Of a stretch of DNA of 14,835 nucleotides, positions 7,672 to 14,327 are shown one piece after another (the first letter of the stretch is position 1; every line of letters starts with the position of its first letter). The notes below the pieces were generated by a model, which ran no database searches, was not told the DNA's origin, and was given only the letters and a program-made list of their open reading frames with translations. Origin of the DNA: UBA10103 sp964437185 (GTDB lineage: Bacteria > Patescibacteriota > Minisyncoccia > Phycocordibacterales > UBA2100); assembly GCA_964437185.1 (NCBI GenBank), contig CAYTFU010000015.1, positions 1-14,835 on the forward strand, in the 5' to 3' direction. The position numbers and the translations under genes were made by a program.

Positions 7672-7698
7672 GGTTTGGAGACGGGGGCGTGATAAACT
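7670..7698 (+). promoter_or_regulatory. Promoter of the TPR / O-antigen ligase operon, leaderless
   Basis: TTGGTT (7670-7675), 17 bp, then TAAACT (7693-7698). The expected start falls at about 7705, on or next to the ATG at 7706, so the mRNA would be leaderless. No SD is present. Confidence 0.5.
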
Positions 7699-7705
7699 AG
7701 AAAAC

Positions 7706-8398
7706 ATGAAATCTCGATACTTTCTTTTGGGAATTATTGCGGTCGCGCTTGCGGGGGCTGCGTGGTGGTACGCACAATCACCCGCTTCGTATGCGCACAA
7801 GCTCGTCGGCGCAGATTCTGTCTCTGTATGGACATTTCCCGGCTCTCATACCGAAGGTGGACTTTCCGATGGGGTACGCGCGAATATTCAAAAGCTTGAA
7901 GGCCAACTTCACAACGCTGAAGGGGAGCCGACCGACTACAGTATTTATGTGAGTATTGCCAATCAGTACACGCTGCTGGGGGATGGGGCGAATGCTTACA
8001 AATACCTGCTCCTTGCGCTTGCTATTGATTCAGAAAAGACGGGGCTCGCCTGGTACAACCTCGGCTCTCTGATGGAGCGGCTCGGCGCGCTTGAGACCGC
8101 GCGCGACGCGTATGGGAGGGCTGTAGAGGCACAACCGCACGTGGAGCAGTATCACGTTGCGCTGATTGAGTTTTTAATTAAGAGCTACCCAAAGGACACG
8201 TCGGCAATCGAGGCTTCATTTGCGGGAGCGGAATCAAATTTTCAATCTCCGTCTATCTATCAAATTCAGGCGCCGTGGCTGGAGAGCGAGGGAAGGATCG
8301 AGAGTGCGATTGCGATATGGGAGAACATGCAGAAACACATGCCCGCAAATGACCCCATGATCCTTAAGGAAATTGCTCGACTGCGCGCGCGTCTATGA
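7706..8398 (+). CDS. TPR protein with N-terminal membrane anchor
   Basis: 230 aa. Residues 5-24 (YFLLGIIAVALAGAAWWYAQ) form a signal anchor. Residues ~77-110 and ~114-147 are two tetratricopeptide repeats (AWYNLGSLMERLGALETARDAYGRAVEAQP is a clear TPR), and a third weaker one lies near 185-215 (ESEGRIESAIAIWENMQKHMP). TPRs are protein-docking scaffolds; this one would face outside the membrane. The ATG at 7706 is chosen because an upstream in-frame extension to 7628 would run through the terminator hairpin. The gene overlaps the next by 4 nt (ATGA), so the two are co-translated and the protein probably works with that membrane enzyme. Its partner is inferred, not shown. Confidence 0.85.
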   Translation: MKSRYFLLGIIAVALAGAAWWYAQSPASYAHKLVGADSVSVWTFPGSHTEGGLSDGVRANIQKLEGQLHNAEGEPTDYSIYVSIANQYTLLGDGANAYKYLLLALAIDSEKTGLAWYNLGSLMERLGALETARDAYGRAVEAQPHVEQYHVALIEFLIKSYPKDTSAIEASFAGAESNFQSPSIYQIQAPWLESEGRIESAIAIWENMQKHMPANDPMILKEIARLRARL

Positions 8399-10608
8399 TG
8401 AGGTGGATTGAGCGTGCGTTCCCGTACCTCCTCATTCTTCCCGCAACCCTCCCGCTCATTTATTGGGGAGGGCTCCTCTACCCATACCTCACGCCAAAAA
8501 CGCTCCTTTTTCGTGCGGATGCCATTCTTGCGGTCGCGGCATTTGTGGCGCTCGCGCTCTCGGGCAAATCGTTTTATACATCGCGGCTTCGAAACTGGGA
8601 GACGTGGATTCCTGCTGCTCTGCTTACGGTCGCGTACGCCACGTCAGTCATTGGTATAGATTTCTACCATAGCTTTTGGTCAGTGTTTGATCGTGGCGAT
8701 GGCCTTCTTACGCTCACGAGCCTCGTCGTTTTCTTCTACCTCACGCTTCTCTATGCTGATCGATCTTTCATCGATCGCGTGCTTCGGATTATCGGCTTGG
8801 TCGCGACCGGCGTTGCTGTGTTTACCATCCTTCAGTGGATACAACTAACTTCCGGTATGGATATTCCACTCATTCCGACGACGCTCGGTCGCCTTGGGGG
8901 GACGATGGGAAATGCGGCATACCTCGCGAGCTACCTCAGCATGACGATCTTTTCGACGATCATGCTCGTCCCCACGCTGCGAGGGAATATACGAAAGATT
9001 TTTGTGTGGGGTGCGCTCGCTCAGGTGCTCGCAGTCTTGATTTCTGCAACGCGCGGCAGCCTGCTCGCACTCGCACTCGCGGCGTTTCTCTCTGTTTGTT
9101 ACCTCGCATGGGTAAATGGAAAGTATCGTGCGTACGCGCGCATGACTCTCGTGGGTATGGTAGTGCTCGCGGGACTTTTCTTTGTGTTCCGTGCTCAATT
9201 GGCCACAGTGCCGATTCGCCCCATCGCTCGTATCGCTTCGATTTCGCTTGCCGATGCGACTGTCGAGAGTCGACTCTATATCTGGCGTGCTGCGCTCGAA
9301 GATTCCATCTCTCGACCTTTTGGCGTTGGCGCCGAACACATTGAGACGGTGTTTAATAAGTTCTACGATCCGACCGCACTTGTGGAGCAATGGTTTGATC
9401 GCACGCACAACGCGTTTTTGGATTATTTCGTACAGTATGGATACCTCGGCCTCGCGCTCTTCCTGGCTCTCATCGGAGTATTTCTCCGAGAAGCGTGGGC
9501 GCTCGCACGCTCGAAAATCGCAGACGAGGCGCAGCGCGGGCGACTCTTTCTCCTCCTTGGCATCGTGTACGCAGTACAAGATTTTTTCGTGTTCGACAGC
9601 GTTGTGACACTGTGGCTCTTTCTCACATTTTTCGTCGTACTCCTCGTGTACCGCGGCGGAGTGGCACAGACGATTATGCGACGGCGCTTACCCGTGAGTT
9701 TCAGCGTGGGCATTGCGGGCGTGGTGGCGCTTCTCGTTATTCCGGTGTCACTCCAGCCGCTTCGCGCAAATCTCCTGCTCGCAGATGGGTACACCTACCA
9801 GCTGACCGATGTACGGCGCACTATAGCTTCGGTAGAAAAGGGATATTCGCTCGGCACATACTCCGACATCGAGTACGGCTACCAGCTTTACGAAATGTAT
9901 ACCGACAGGCAGATCAATAAAGTCTCTGGAGAAAATAAGATCCGCGCGTACCGACTCGCGCGCGAAATTCTTGCAAAAAACTTTGCCAAGTATCCATACG
10001 ACACGCGCACCGCGACATACTACGCGCACATACTCGATCTCGCTCCGAAGGGTGAAGAGCCGGAAGAAGATTTGCTCATATCCGTCATTAGCACCGCTAT
10101 CGAGCTCTCACCCAAGCGCATCCAGCCGCGCTACTTATTTGCCAATATCGCGATCCGTAAAGGGGATGCGGAACCGATGGGGAGCCCAAAGAAAAAGCAG
10201 TACTACGATGTGGCGATCAGAGGACTCACGCAATATTCGGACCTCGTGCCGACGTTTGCCGAACCGCGGTATATCATCGCGACGCTCTACCTGACGCTCG
10301 GCGAGCGGGTGGTTGCAGAGCAGTGGGCCGACGAGGGGAGGGCAGTGTATACGAAGCTCGATGTAAATACGGCGCGGCGAGCGGCGAGATACTATGTGAC
10401 GGTAGAAGACTGGGAGAATGCACGCTTCTTCCTTGCGGAGGTCCTGAGTGAAAATTCAACAGATTATCCATACATGTACGACCTTGCGAAGGCAGAGTTT
10501 CTTGCAGGGAATGTCGAACGCGCGCGGGAGATCGTGGACGAAATTCGTGCGAAGGCGCCAGGGGTTGTCGAAACCGACCCCGCATTTCTTGAGGCTCTCG
10601 GAGAATAA
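8395..10608 (+). CDS. O-antigen ligase family (Wzy_C/WaaL-like) membrane protein with C-terminal TPR region
   Basis: 737 aa. Residues ~1-460 contain about a dozen membrane helices with O-antigen ligase/polymerase hallmarks: GGTMGNAAYLASYL (~168-181), SATRGSLLAL (~217-226, Arg220), ESRLYIWRAALEDSISRPFGVG (~291-312), and DRTHNAFLDYFVQYGYLGL (~335-353, His338, the usual key His). These enzymes move a lipid-linked glycan to lipid A or another acceptor, or to Ser/Thr of proteins in the PglL-type branch. The C-terminal ~270 residues are soluble and TPR-like (e.g. AEPRYIIATLYLTLGERVVAEQWADEG, YDLAKAEFLAGNVERAREIVDE). The ATG at 8395 overlaps the TGA of the TPR gene; a second ATG follows at once. With no lipopolysaccharide genes in view and a surface protein next door, glycan transfer to surface protein or cell-wall polymer is possible but unproven. 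Confidence 0.85.
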   Translation: MMRWIERAFPYLLILPATLPLIYWGGLLYPYLTPKTLLFRADAILAVAAFVALALSGKSFYTSRLRNWETWIPAALLTVAYATSVIGIDFYHSFWSVFDRGDGLLTLTSLVVFFYLTLLYADRSFIDRVLRIIGLVATGVAVFTILQWIQLTSGMDIPLIPTTLGRLGGTMGNAAYLASYLSMTIFSTIMLVPTLRGNIRKIFVWGALAQVLAVLISATRGSLLALALAAFLSVCYLAWVNGKYRAYARMTLVGMVVLAGLFFVFRAQLATVPIRPIARIASISLADATVESRLYIWRAALEDSISRPFGVGAEHIETVFNKFYDPTALVEQWFDRTHNAFLDYFVQYGYLGLALFLALIGVFLREAWALARSKIADEAQRGRLFLLLGIVYAVQDFFVFDSVVTLWLFLTFFVVLLVYRGGVAQTIMRRRLPVSFSVGIAGVVALLVIPVSLQPLRANLLLADGYTYQLTDVRRTIASVEKGYSLGTYSDIEYGYQLYEMYTDRQINKVSGENKIRAYRLAREILAKNFAKYPYDTRTATYYAHILDLAPKGEEPEEDLLISVISTAIELSPKRIQPRYLFANIAIRKGDAEPMGSPKKKQYYDVAIRGLTQYSDLVPTFAEPRYIIATLYLTLGERVVAEQWADEGRAVYTKLDVNTARRAARYYVTVEDWENARFFLAEVLSENSTDYPYMYDLAKAEFLAGNVERAREIVDEIRAKAPGVVETDPAFLEALGE

Positions 10609-10615
10609 GGCCTTT

Positions 10616-10630
10616 TCTCAGAATTTGAGA
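10616..10630 (+). other. Small hairpin after the ligase gene
   Basis: TCTCA-GAATT-TGAGA, a 5-bp stem preceded by TTT and followed by TTGG. It is too weak to call a terminator with confidence. Some readthrough into the small gene downstream is likely. Confidence 0.25.
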
Positions 10631-10641
10631 TTGGAGCGGTG

Positions 10642-10647
10642 TATAAT
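10642..10647 (+). promoter_or_regulatory. -10 box of the small membrane gene
   Basis: A consensus TATAAT lies 9 nt before the ATG at 10657. No matching -35 is seen at 16-18 bp. Transcription would start about 3 nt before the ATG, so the leader is almost absent. Confidence 0.5.
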
Positions 10648-10656
10648 GGACAAGAC

Positions 10657-10824
10657 ATGAACCAGAGTCCCGCAGGCTCGTTCTTGCGTTTTTTCGTAGG
10701 GTTTACCGTGTTTATCTCGATTAGTTTCGGGGTTACATATGGCGTGCAAACCTACGCAGAGAAACAAGATGCGGCAAAGCTTCAGGCTGCCGCTCTCGAG
10801 GCGCTGTTCGGCCGCGAAAAATAG
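10657..10824 (+). CDS. Small single-pass membrane protein, function unknown
   Basis: 55 aa. A short polar N-terminus (MNQSPAGS) leads to one hydrophobic helix, ~9-30 (FLRFFVGFTVFISISFGVTYGV), then an Ala/Glu/Lys-rich amphipathic tail (YAEKQDAAKLQAAALEALFG). I do not recognise a family. The ATG at 10657 is preferred over an in-frame GTG at 10639, because that GTG is upstream of the TATAAT box. The real hydrophobic pattern and the consensus -10 just upstream support a genuine gene, but a 55-codon frame is short. Confidence 0.6.
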   Translation: MNQSPAGSFLRFFVGFTVFISISFGVTYGVQTYAEKQDAAKLQAAALEALFGREK

Positions 10825-10838
10825 TTGCTCGCGAGCCA

Positions 10839-10866
10839 TTGACCGACATGCGATTTTCTGTAGAAT
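10839..10866 (+). promoter_or_regulatory. Promoter of the rplJ-rplL operon
   Basis: TTGACC (10839-10844), 16 bp, then TAGAAT (10861-10866). Only one base in each box departs from consensus. Expected start is near 10873, at the beginning of the L10 leader. Confidence 0.7.
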
Positions 10867-10874
10867 ACCCTTCA

Positions 10875-10980
10875 CAAGGCCAGAGAAAGTGAGCATTGTG
10901 CTGAAAGGTGCATATCAGGCTTACCGAGGTCGAATCTGTGGGCACTCTCAGTGCACCATAGGCTCAAAGTGCCTTGTCGT
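10875..10980 (+). promoter_or_regulatory. Ribosomal protein L10 leader (autoregulatory mRNA element)
   Basis: L10 or the L10-L12 complex binds such leaders to repress its own operon. GGCC (10878-10881) pairs with GGTC (10928-10931), and GTGAGC (10889-10894) with GCTTAC (10919-10924). Between them lies a kink-turn-like AGAGAAA / CGA asymmetric loop. TACCGAGGT (10922-10930) is the recognisable L10-leader signature. Downstream, GCACT (10942-10946) can pair with the near AGTGC (10950-10954) or, as GGCACT (10941-10946), with the distant AGTGCC (10968-10973), so two exclusive folds are possible. Position directly before rplJ and directly after its promoter supports the call. Confidence 0.75.
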
Positions 10981-11001
10981 TAGAAGTTTAGAATTGTTGA
11001 C

Positions 11002-11496
11002 ATGGCAAAAACAAAAGCAGAAAAGGCCGCGATTATCGAGAAGTTGGAGGACGCTTTCAAAAGCGCAGCATCATCGGTGTTTGTGCACTTCAGCAAGGTC
11101 ACCGTGGCTGATGAATCGGCAATGCGCAGGGCGCTTCGTGCGGACGGCGTGAAGTACTTTGTTGCGAAAAAGACACTCATTCGCCGCGCGCTCGAAAAGC
11201 TCGGGCACGCGCACGCGGAGCTCCCCATGGACGGGGAAGTGGCTGTCGCGTACGGCGGTGCAGGAGACGCAACCGCTGCCGCACGGCTCGTGCATGGTTT
11301 CGGGGTTAAGCTTGCCGACAAGCTGACCATCATCGGAGGCCTCTTCGAAGGTAAGCTCGTGGGGCAGGCGCAGATGCAAGAGATTGCAACGATTCCTCCG
11401 ATGGATACGCTTCGCGCGATGTTCGCGCAAGTAATCAACTCACCCCGCCAGCGTTTTGCGGTGGTGTTGAGTAAGGTGGCCGAATCCAAAAATTAA
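11002..11496 (+). CDS. rplJ: 50S ribosomal protein L10
   Basis: 164 aa, normal length for L10. The protein anchors the L7/L12 dimers to 23S rRNA at the base of the stalk. The N-terminal MAKTKAEKAAIIEKLEDAFK, the VFVHFSKVTVADESAMRRAL segment, KYFVAKKTLIRRAL and the LTIIGGLFEGKLV stretch follow the family order. The C-terminal helix (TLRAMFAQVINSPRQRFAVVLSKVAE) is the L7/L12-binding part and is fairly short. It is preceded by the L10 leader, and rplL starts 20 nt after its stop. No clear SD precedes the ATG. Expression is probably autoregulated. Confidence 0.97.
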   Translation: MAKTKAEKAAIIEKLEDAFKSAASSVFVHFSKVTVADESAMRRALRADGVKYFVAKKTLIRRALEKLGHAHAELPMDGEVAVAYGGAGDATAAARLVHGFGVKLADKLTIIGGLFEGKLVGQAQMQEIATIPPMDTLRAMFAQVINSPRQRFAVVLSKVAESKN

Positions 11497-11516
11497 CAAT
11501 CTACAGAAAAAACATT

Positions 11517-11876
11517 ATGACCCAGGAACAAATAATTGAGGCAGTGGAGAAGATGACCGTCCTCGAGCTCAACACACTCGTCAAGGCGATCGAGGAGAAG
11601 TGGGGAGTCTCGGCGGCGGCGGTTGCCGTCGCGGGTCCTGCAGCAGGCCCTGCGGCTGAGGAGAAGACCGAGTTCAACGTTGAGCTCACATCCTTTGGCG
11701 AGCAGAAGATTGCGGTGATCAAGGTGGTGAAAGAGGCTCTTGCGCTCGGTCTTGCCGAGGCGAAGACACTCGTTGAATCCGCTCCCGTCATGTTGAAAGC
11801 TGATGTGAAGAAGGAGGATGCCGAGGCGTGGAAGAAGAAGATAGAGGAAGCCGGTGGAAAGGTAACGTTGAAGTAA
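11517..11876 (+). CDS. rplL: 50S ribosomal protein L7/L12
   Basis: 119 aa, normal length. The N-terminal dimerisation helices span ~1-35 (IIEAVEKMTVLELNTLVKAI). An Ala/Gly/Pro hinge lies at ~33-48. The C-terminal factor-binding domain spans ~51-119 (EFNVELTSFGEQKIAVIKVV, ALGLAEAKTLVESAPVMLK, KKIEEAGGKVTLK). The conserved KI.VIK.V...LGL.EAK.LVE pattern is intact. It is the multi-copy stalk protein that recruits and activates translation GTPases. It is the last gene of the rplJL unit; the usual rplA/rplK neighbours are not upstream. No SD is seen, only an A-rich run before the ATG. Confidence 0.97.
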   Translation: MTQEQIIEAVEKMTVLELNTLVKAIEEKWGVSAAAVAVAGPAAGPAAEEKTEFNVELTSFGEQKIAVIKVVKEALALGLAEAKTLVESAPVMLKADVKKEDAEAWKKKIEEAGGKVTLK

Positions 11877-11881
11877 TCCAA

Positions 11882-11993
11882 CGAATGCATGCGACGTAAT
11901 GCCGTGTGCAGTCCAACCGTCACTCAGGTGCCCCACGCAGCAGCGTGGGGCCGAGGAGGGAAAGTTACTCTCAAGTAACACCCGACGCATTCG
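11882..11993 (+). other. Structured element between rplL and its terminator
   Basis: CGAATGC (11882-11888) can pair with GCATTCG (11987-11993), closing a ~112-nt domain. Inside are a perfect 9-bp hairpin GCCCCACGC-AGCA-GCGTGGGGC (11930-11951) and GTTACT-CTCA-AGTAAC (11964-11979). The first 40 nt inside have no strong hairpin. It is not a tRNA (no T-loop, wrong size). It could be a 3' UTR structure or a processed small RNA. Confidence 0.4.
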
Positions 11994-11995
11994 AT

Positions 11996-12028
11996 ACGAA
12001 AACAGCGGCCATTGGCCGCTGTTTTCGT
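11996..12028 (+). terminator. Terminator of rplJL
   Basis: A perfect 15-bp inverted repeat with ATT loop, ACGAAAACAGCGGCC / GGCCGCTGTTTTCGT. The GC core is flanked by A4 and T4, so it could act in both directions. Confidence 0.9.
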
Positions 12029-12078
12029 CAATACTTTTCAAAAAAATGTCGCGTGTAGAAGTCGTCAAAAGAAGGTGG

Positions 12079-12084
12079 TAGAAT
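12079..12084 (+). promoter_or_regulatory. -10 box of the wHTH/NTase gene, leaderless
   Basis: TAGAAT lies 8 nt before the ATG at 12093. No clear -35 is visible. The start would fall on or within 2 nt of the ATG. Confidence 0.45.
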
Positions 12085-12092
12085 CGGCCCCT

Positions 12093-12710
12093 ATGGCAAA
12101 TGACTTTTTAAGCGTATTTGTCGGGGATCCGGCGCGGGCAAAAATATTACGAGTCTTTCTTTTCAATCAGCCAGACATTCTCACGGCGGGGCTCGTCGCA
12201 AAGCGGGCAGGCATATCGCTTTCGGTAGCGCAACGCGAAATCTCGGTCCTTGAACATTGGGGCGTGGTGAAACCCGTGAAGATTGCGATTACCGTATCAA
12301 ACAACAAGAAAGTCGAAGGGAAACAAAAGGAGCCGGCGTGGACGATTAACCAGTCTTTCGAGTACATAACCGCCCTCAATAAATTTGTGCATGAGATTTC
12401 ACCCATGCAGCATGGCAATATTGTCGACGCATTGAAAAAATCGGGGAAACTCTCGGCCGTCATTCTCTCGGGGATGTTTGTGGGCGATCCTTCTCGTCCG
12501 GCAGATTTGATCGTGGCGGGGGATCCGATAAACGAGCAGCGCCTTGACCAGGCCATCCGAAGCCTTGAGCCGCAGCTTGGCCGCGAGATACGCTACGCAA
12601 TGTTTTCGCTTCCCGAGTTTCGCTACCGTTTGACCATACAAGACCGCCTTATTCGAGAGACGCTCGATTACCCGCATCTCGTACTCATTGATAAGGCTGA
12701 TTTGTTTTGA
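12093..12710 (+). CDS. wHTH protein with degenerate nucleotidyltransferase-like domain
   Basis: 205 aa. Residues ~12-65 form a MarR/ArsR-type winged helix (ARAKILRVFLFNQPDILTAG, LVAKRAGISLSVAQREISVLEHWGVV), and the ~60-85 basic, polar stretch could be the wing. Residues ~115-200 resemble the nucleotidyltransferase domain found after such helices (SGMFVGDPSRPADLIVAGD, LGREIRYAMFSLPEFRYRL, LIRETLDYPHLVLI). In active members the motif is GS...G...SD.D; here Gly-Ser is SGMF and only one Asp (PADL) of the pair remains, so catalysis is doubtful. The architecture suggests a transcription regulator that may sense a small ligand. It starts after the rplJL terminator with its own -10. The upstream in-frame start at 12012 is rejected because it lies inside the terminator stem. 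I have seen the pattern in Patescibacteria, but the function is unknown. Confidence 0.75.
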   Translation: MANDFLSVFVGDPARAKILRVFLFNQPDILTAGLVAKRAGISLSVAQREISVLEHWGVVKPVKIAITVSNNKKVEGKQKEPAWTINQSFEYITALNKFVHEISPMQHGNIVDALKKSGKLSAVILSGMFVGDPSRPADLIVAGDPINEQRLDQAIRSLEPQLGREIRYAMFSLPEFRYRLTIQDRLIRETLDYPHLVLIDKADLF

Positions 12711-12777
12711 TTGTTGGGTTGCTGCCCCTATCCACAAGAGGGCGTCGGAAGCGATTTTTCGGCGTATCGGGTGGTAC

Positions 12778-12783
12778 TATAGT
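12778..12783 (+). promoter_or_regulatory. -10 candidate for the MscS-like gene
   Basis: TATAGT (12778-12783), also readable as TACTAT (12775-12780), with a T-rich but poor -35 region. The start would be near 12790, giving a ~70-nt leader with a possible CTCC/GGAG stem. A DnaA-box-like CTATCCACA lies upstream at 12729-12737. Confidence 0.35.
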
Positions 12784-12860
12784 AGCTGAATCTCCTTAGT
12801 CCTCGGGGCAACGGGGAGTAGGCATTTTATAAACAGTATTAATCAAAATCATTACATTTT

Positions 12861-13553
12861 ATGATAGTTACGCAGTCAGCTGATGTCGTGCAGGCGTCGT
12901 TTACCGGTCTGTGGCTCACCGTCATACAGTATCTCCCTGCGATTCTCGCAGCCACGATCATTTTCATCATCGGATGGATAATGGGGGTTATCTTGCATCG
13001 TATCGTCATCGAGGTCGTGAAAGTCTTGCGGATTGACGACGCGCTTAAAGCGGCAGGCGTACACGATGCCGCCAAACAAGCGGGGTTTAAGCTCGACATT
13101 GGGCGGTTCCTCGGGACGCTCATCATGTGGTTTGTCGTGCTCGTCTTTTTGGTCGCGGCGCTTGATATCCTCAACCTCAACAGGGTCACGATCTTCTTGC
13201 AGCAAGTCGTACTTGGGTATCTTCCGCAAGTCATTGTCGCCGTTCTCATCCTTATCCTCGGTGCGGTCGTGGCAGAGCTCGCGCGCGGTCTCGTGAGCAG
13301 TTCCGCACGAGCGACAGGGGCACACACGGCAAACCTTGCAGGGTCGGTCGCCAAGTGGGCGATTTGGGTCTTTGCGGTTATGGCTGCCCTCGACCAACTC
13401 CAAGTCGCGACGGTGTTTGTGCAGACGCTCTTCACCGGATTTGTGATCGCAATCTCACTCGCCTTCGGTCTCGCATTTGGCCTCGGTGGGAAAGATGCGG
13501 CGGCGCGAACGCTTGAGAGGATTCGTTCGGAGGTAGGTCGTCACAACGAGTAA
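12861..13553 (+). CDS. MscS-type TM-helix-repeat membrane protein without channel beta domain
   Basis: 230 aa. Hydrophobic segments lie at about 18-53, 84-104, 116-145 and 160-208. Two of them carry the conserved TM-helix repeat pattern: LWLTVIQYLPAILAATIIFI (~17-36) and QQVVLGYLPQVIVAVLILIL (~114-133). The end has AFGLAFGLGGKDAA (~201-214), the motif of the MscS pore-lining region. The MscS middle beta domain and C-terminal vestibule are absent, since the protein ends ~16 residues later. This is the length and layout of the conserved TM-helix family (Pfam TM_helix), often annotated as mechanosensitive channel. A membrane tension or osmotic role is plausible from the family, not proven. It is followed by a strong terminator. 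Confidence 0.85.
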   Translation: MIVTQSADVVQASFTGLWLTVIQYLPAILAATIIFIIGWIMGVILHRIVIEVVKVLRIDDALKAAGVHDAAKQAGFKLDIGRFLGTLIMWFVVLVFLVAALDILNLNRVTIFLQQVVLGYLPQVIVAVLILILGAVVAELARGLVSSSARATGAHTANLAGSVAKWAIWVFAVMAALDQLQVATVFVQTLFTGFVIAISLAFGLAFGLGGKDAAARTLERIRSEVGRHNE

Positions 13554-13572
13554 TTTGGCATTGTGTGTTTAT

Positions 13573-13601
13573 GAGCGGCCGCGCCTTTGGCGCGGCCGCT
13601 C
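13573..13601 (+). terminator. GC-rich terminator after the MscS-like gene
   Basis: A 13-bp perfect stem, GAGCGGCCGCGCC / GGCGCGGCCGCTC, with a TTT loop. The tail is TGTTATAATT rather than a U-run, and it holds the next gene's -10 box. The stem strength supports termination; the weak U-tract lowers certainty. Confidence 0.7.
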
Positions 13602-13604
13602 TGT

Positions 13605-13610
13605 TATAAT
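13605..13610 (+). promoter_or_regulatory. -10 box of the nucleotidyltransferase gene, leaderless
   Basis: A consensus TATAAT lies 7 nt before the ATG at 13618, so the A of ATG is near +1. The -35 region falls in the terminator stem and has no consensus match. Confidence 0.6.
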
Positions 13611-13617
13611 TCCCCCA

Positions 13618-14319
13618 ATGCAAGCAGTCATTCTCGCGGCGGGCCGCGGCACTCGGATGGAGGAGCTTACGACAGCGGTACCGAAAGCAATGGTGGAACT
13701 CAAAGGCAAGCCGTTACTCGATTATAAATTTGAGGCGATGCCGCCCGATGTGACGGAAATCATTGTCGTAATCGGCTACTTCGGAGATGTGATTAAGGGC
13801 CGTTACTCGGGCGAGTACAACGGAAAAAAGATTACCTATGTAAATCAAGATGTGCTCGATGGAACGGCCGGGGCGCTCTGGTATGCGAAGCCGCTCCTTA
13901 CGGATCGATTTCTCGTCATGATGGGAGACGATGTATACACGCGAGCCGATATCCACGCGTGCGCCCAAGATCGCGATGGCTGGGCAGTGCTCGTGCAGGA
14001 AGTGCATGGGATGCATCGGGCCGGATCGGTGGAGCTCGACGATCAGGCGGGAGTCGCAGGGATTGTCGAAGGTGATAAGGGTACGAGGGATGGACTTGCG
14101 TGCACGAACCTATTTTGTCTCGACACGCGTATTTTTTCGCAGCCGATGGTGCCGAAGCAGGAGGGGAGTGATGAGTACGGATTACCGCAGACCGTGATAG
14201 CCGCAGGAAAGGCTCTCGGGATACGGATTGAGCCAATATTTACCGTGGATTGGATACAGATTAATGCACCCGCAGACCTCGCAAAAGCCTCCCAAATGCT
14301 CGGCGAAATAGGTGCTTAG
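13618..14319 (+). CDS. Sugar-phosphate nucleotidyltransferase (GlmU/RmlA-like NTP transferase)
   Basis: 233 aa. It carries the signature AVILAAGRGTRM (3-14) with T..VPKAM (19-25), the nucleotide-binding loop. QDVLDGTAGAL (77-87) is the base-contacting segment, and MMGDDVY (101-107) carries the metal-binding Asp. The end DWIQINAPADLA matches the W(I/V)(D/Q)(V/I)N.P.DL close of the family. It lacks the GlmU left-handed beta-helix, so it would only make an NDP-sugar from NTP and sugar-1-phosphate. The sugar cannot be read from sequence. It could supply activated sugar for surface glycans made at the ligase locus, but it is not in that operon. The ATG at 13618 is chosen because the upstream in-frame TTG at 13555 would cross the terminator. 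Confidence 0.88.
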   Translation: MQAVILAAGRGTRMEELTTAVPKAMVELKGKPLLDYKFEAMPPDVTEIIVVIGYFGDVIKGRYSGEYNGKKITYVNQDVLDGTAGALWYAKPLLTDRFLVMMGDDVYTRADIHACAQDRDGWAVLVQEVHGMHRAGSVELDDQAGVAGIVEGDKGTRDGLACTNLFCLDTRIFSQPMVPKQEGSDEYGLPQTVIAAGKALGIRIEPIFTVDWIQINAPADLAKASQMLGEIGA

Positions 14320-14327
14320 GAAGTTCG

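Noticed and set aside
8845..9579. 244-aa minus-strand frame opposite the O-antigen ligase gene
   Set aside because: It lies fully inside a well-supported gene, is rich in Arg/His/Cys/Glu without domains, and has no start signals. It is a shadow frame.
10639..10656. Upstream GTG start adding six residues to the small membrane gene
   Set aside because: The GTG precedes the consensus -10 box, so it would not be in the transcript.
11882..11993. tRNA, because of a 7-bp closing stem
   Set aside because: 112 nt long, with no T-loop consensus, anticodon arm or CCA-compatible end.
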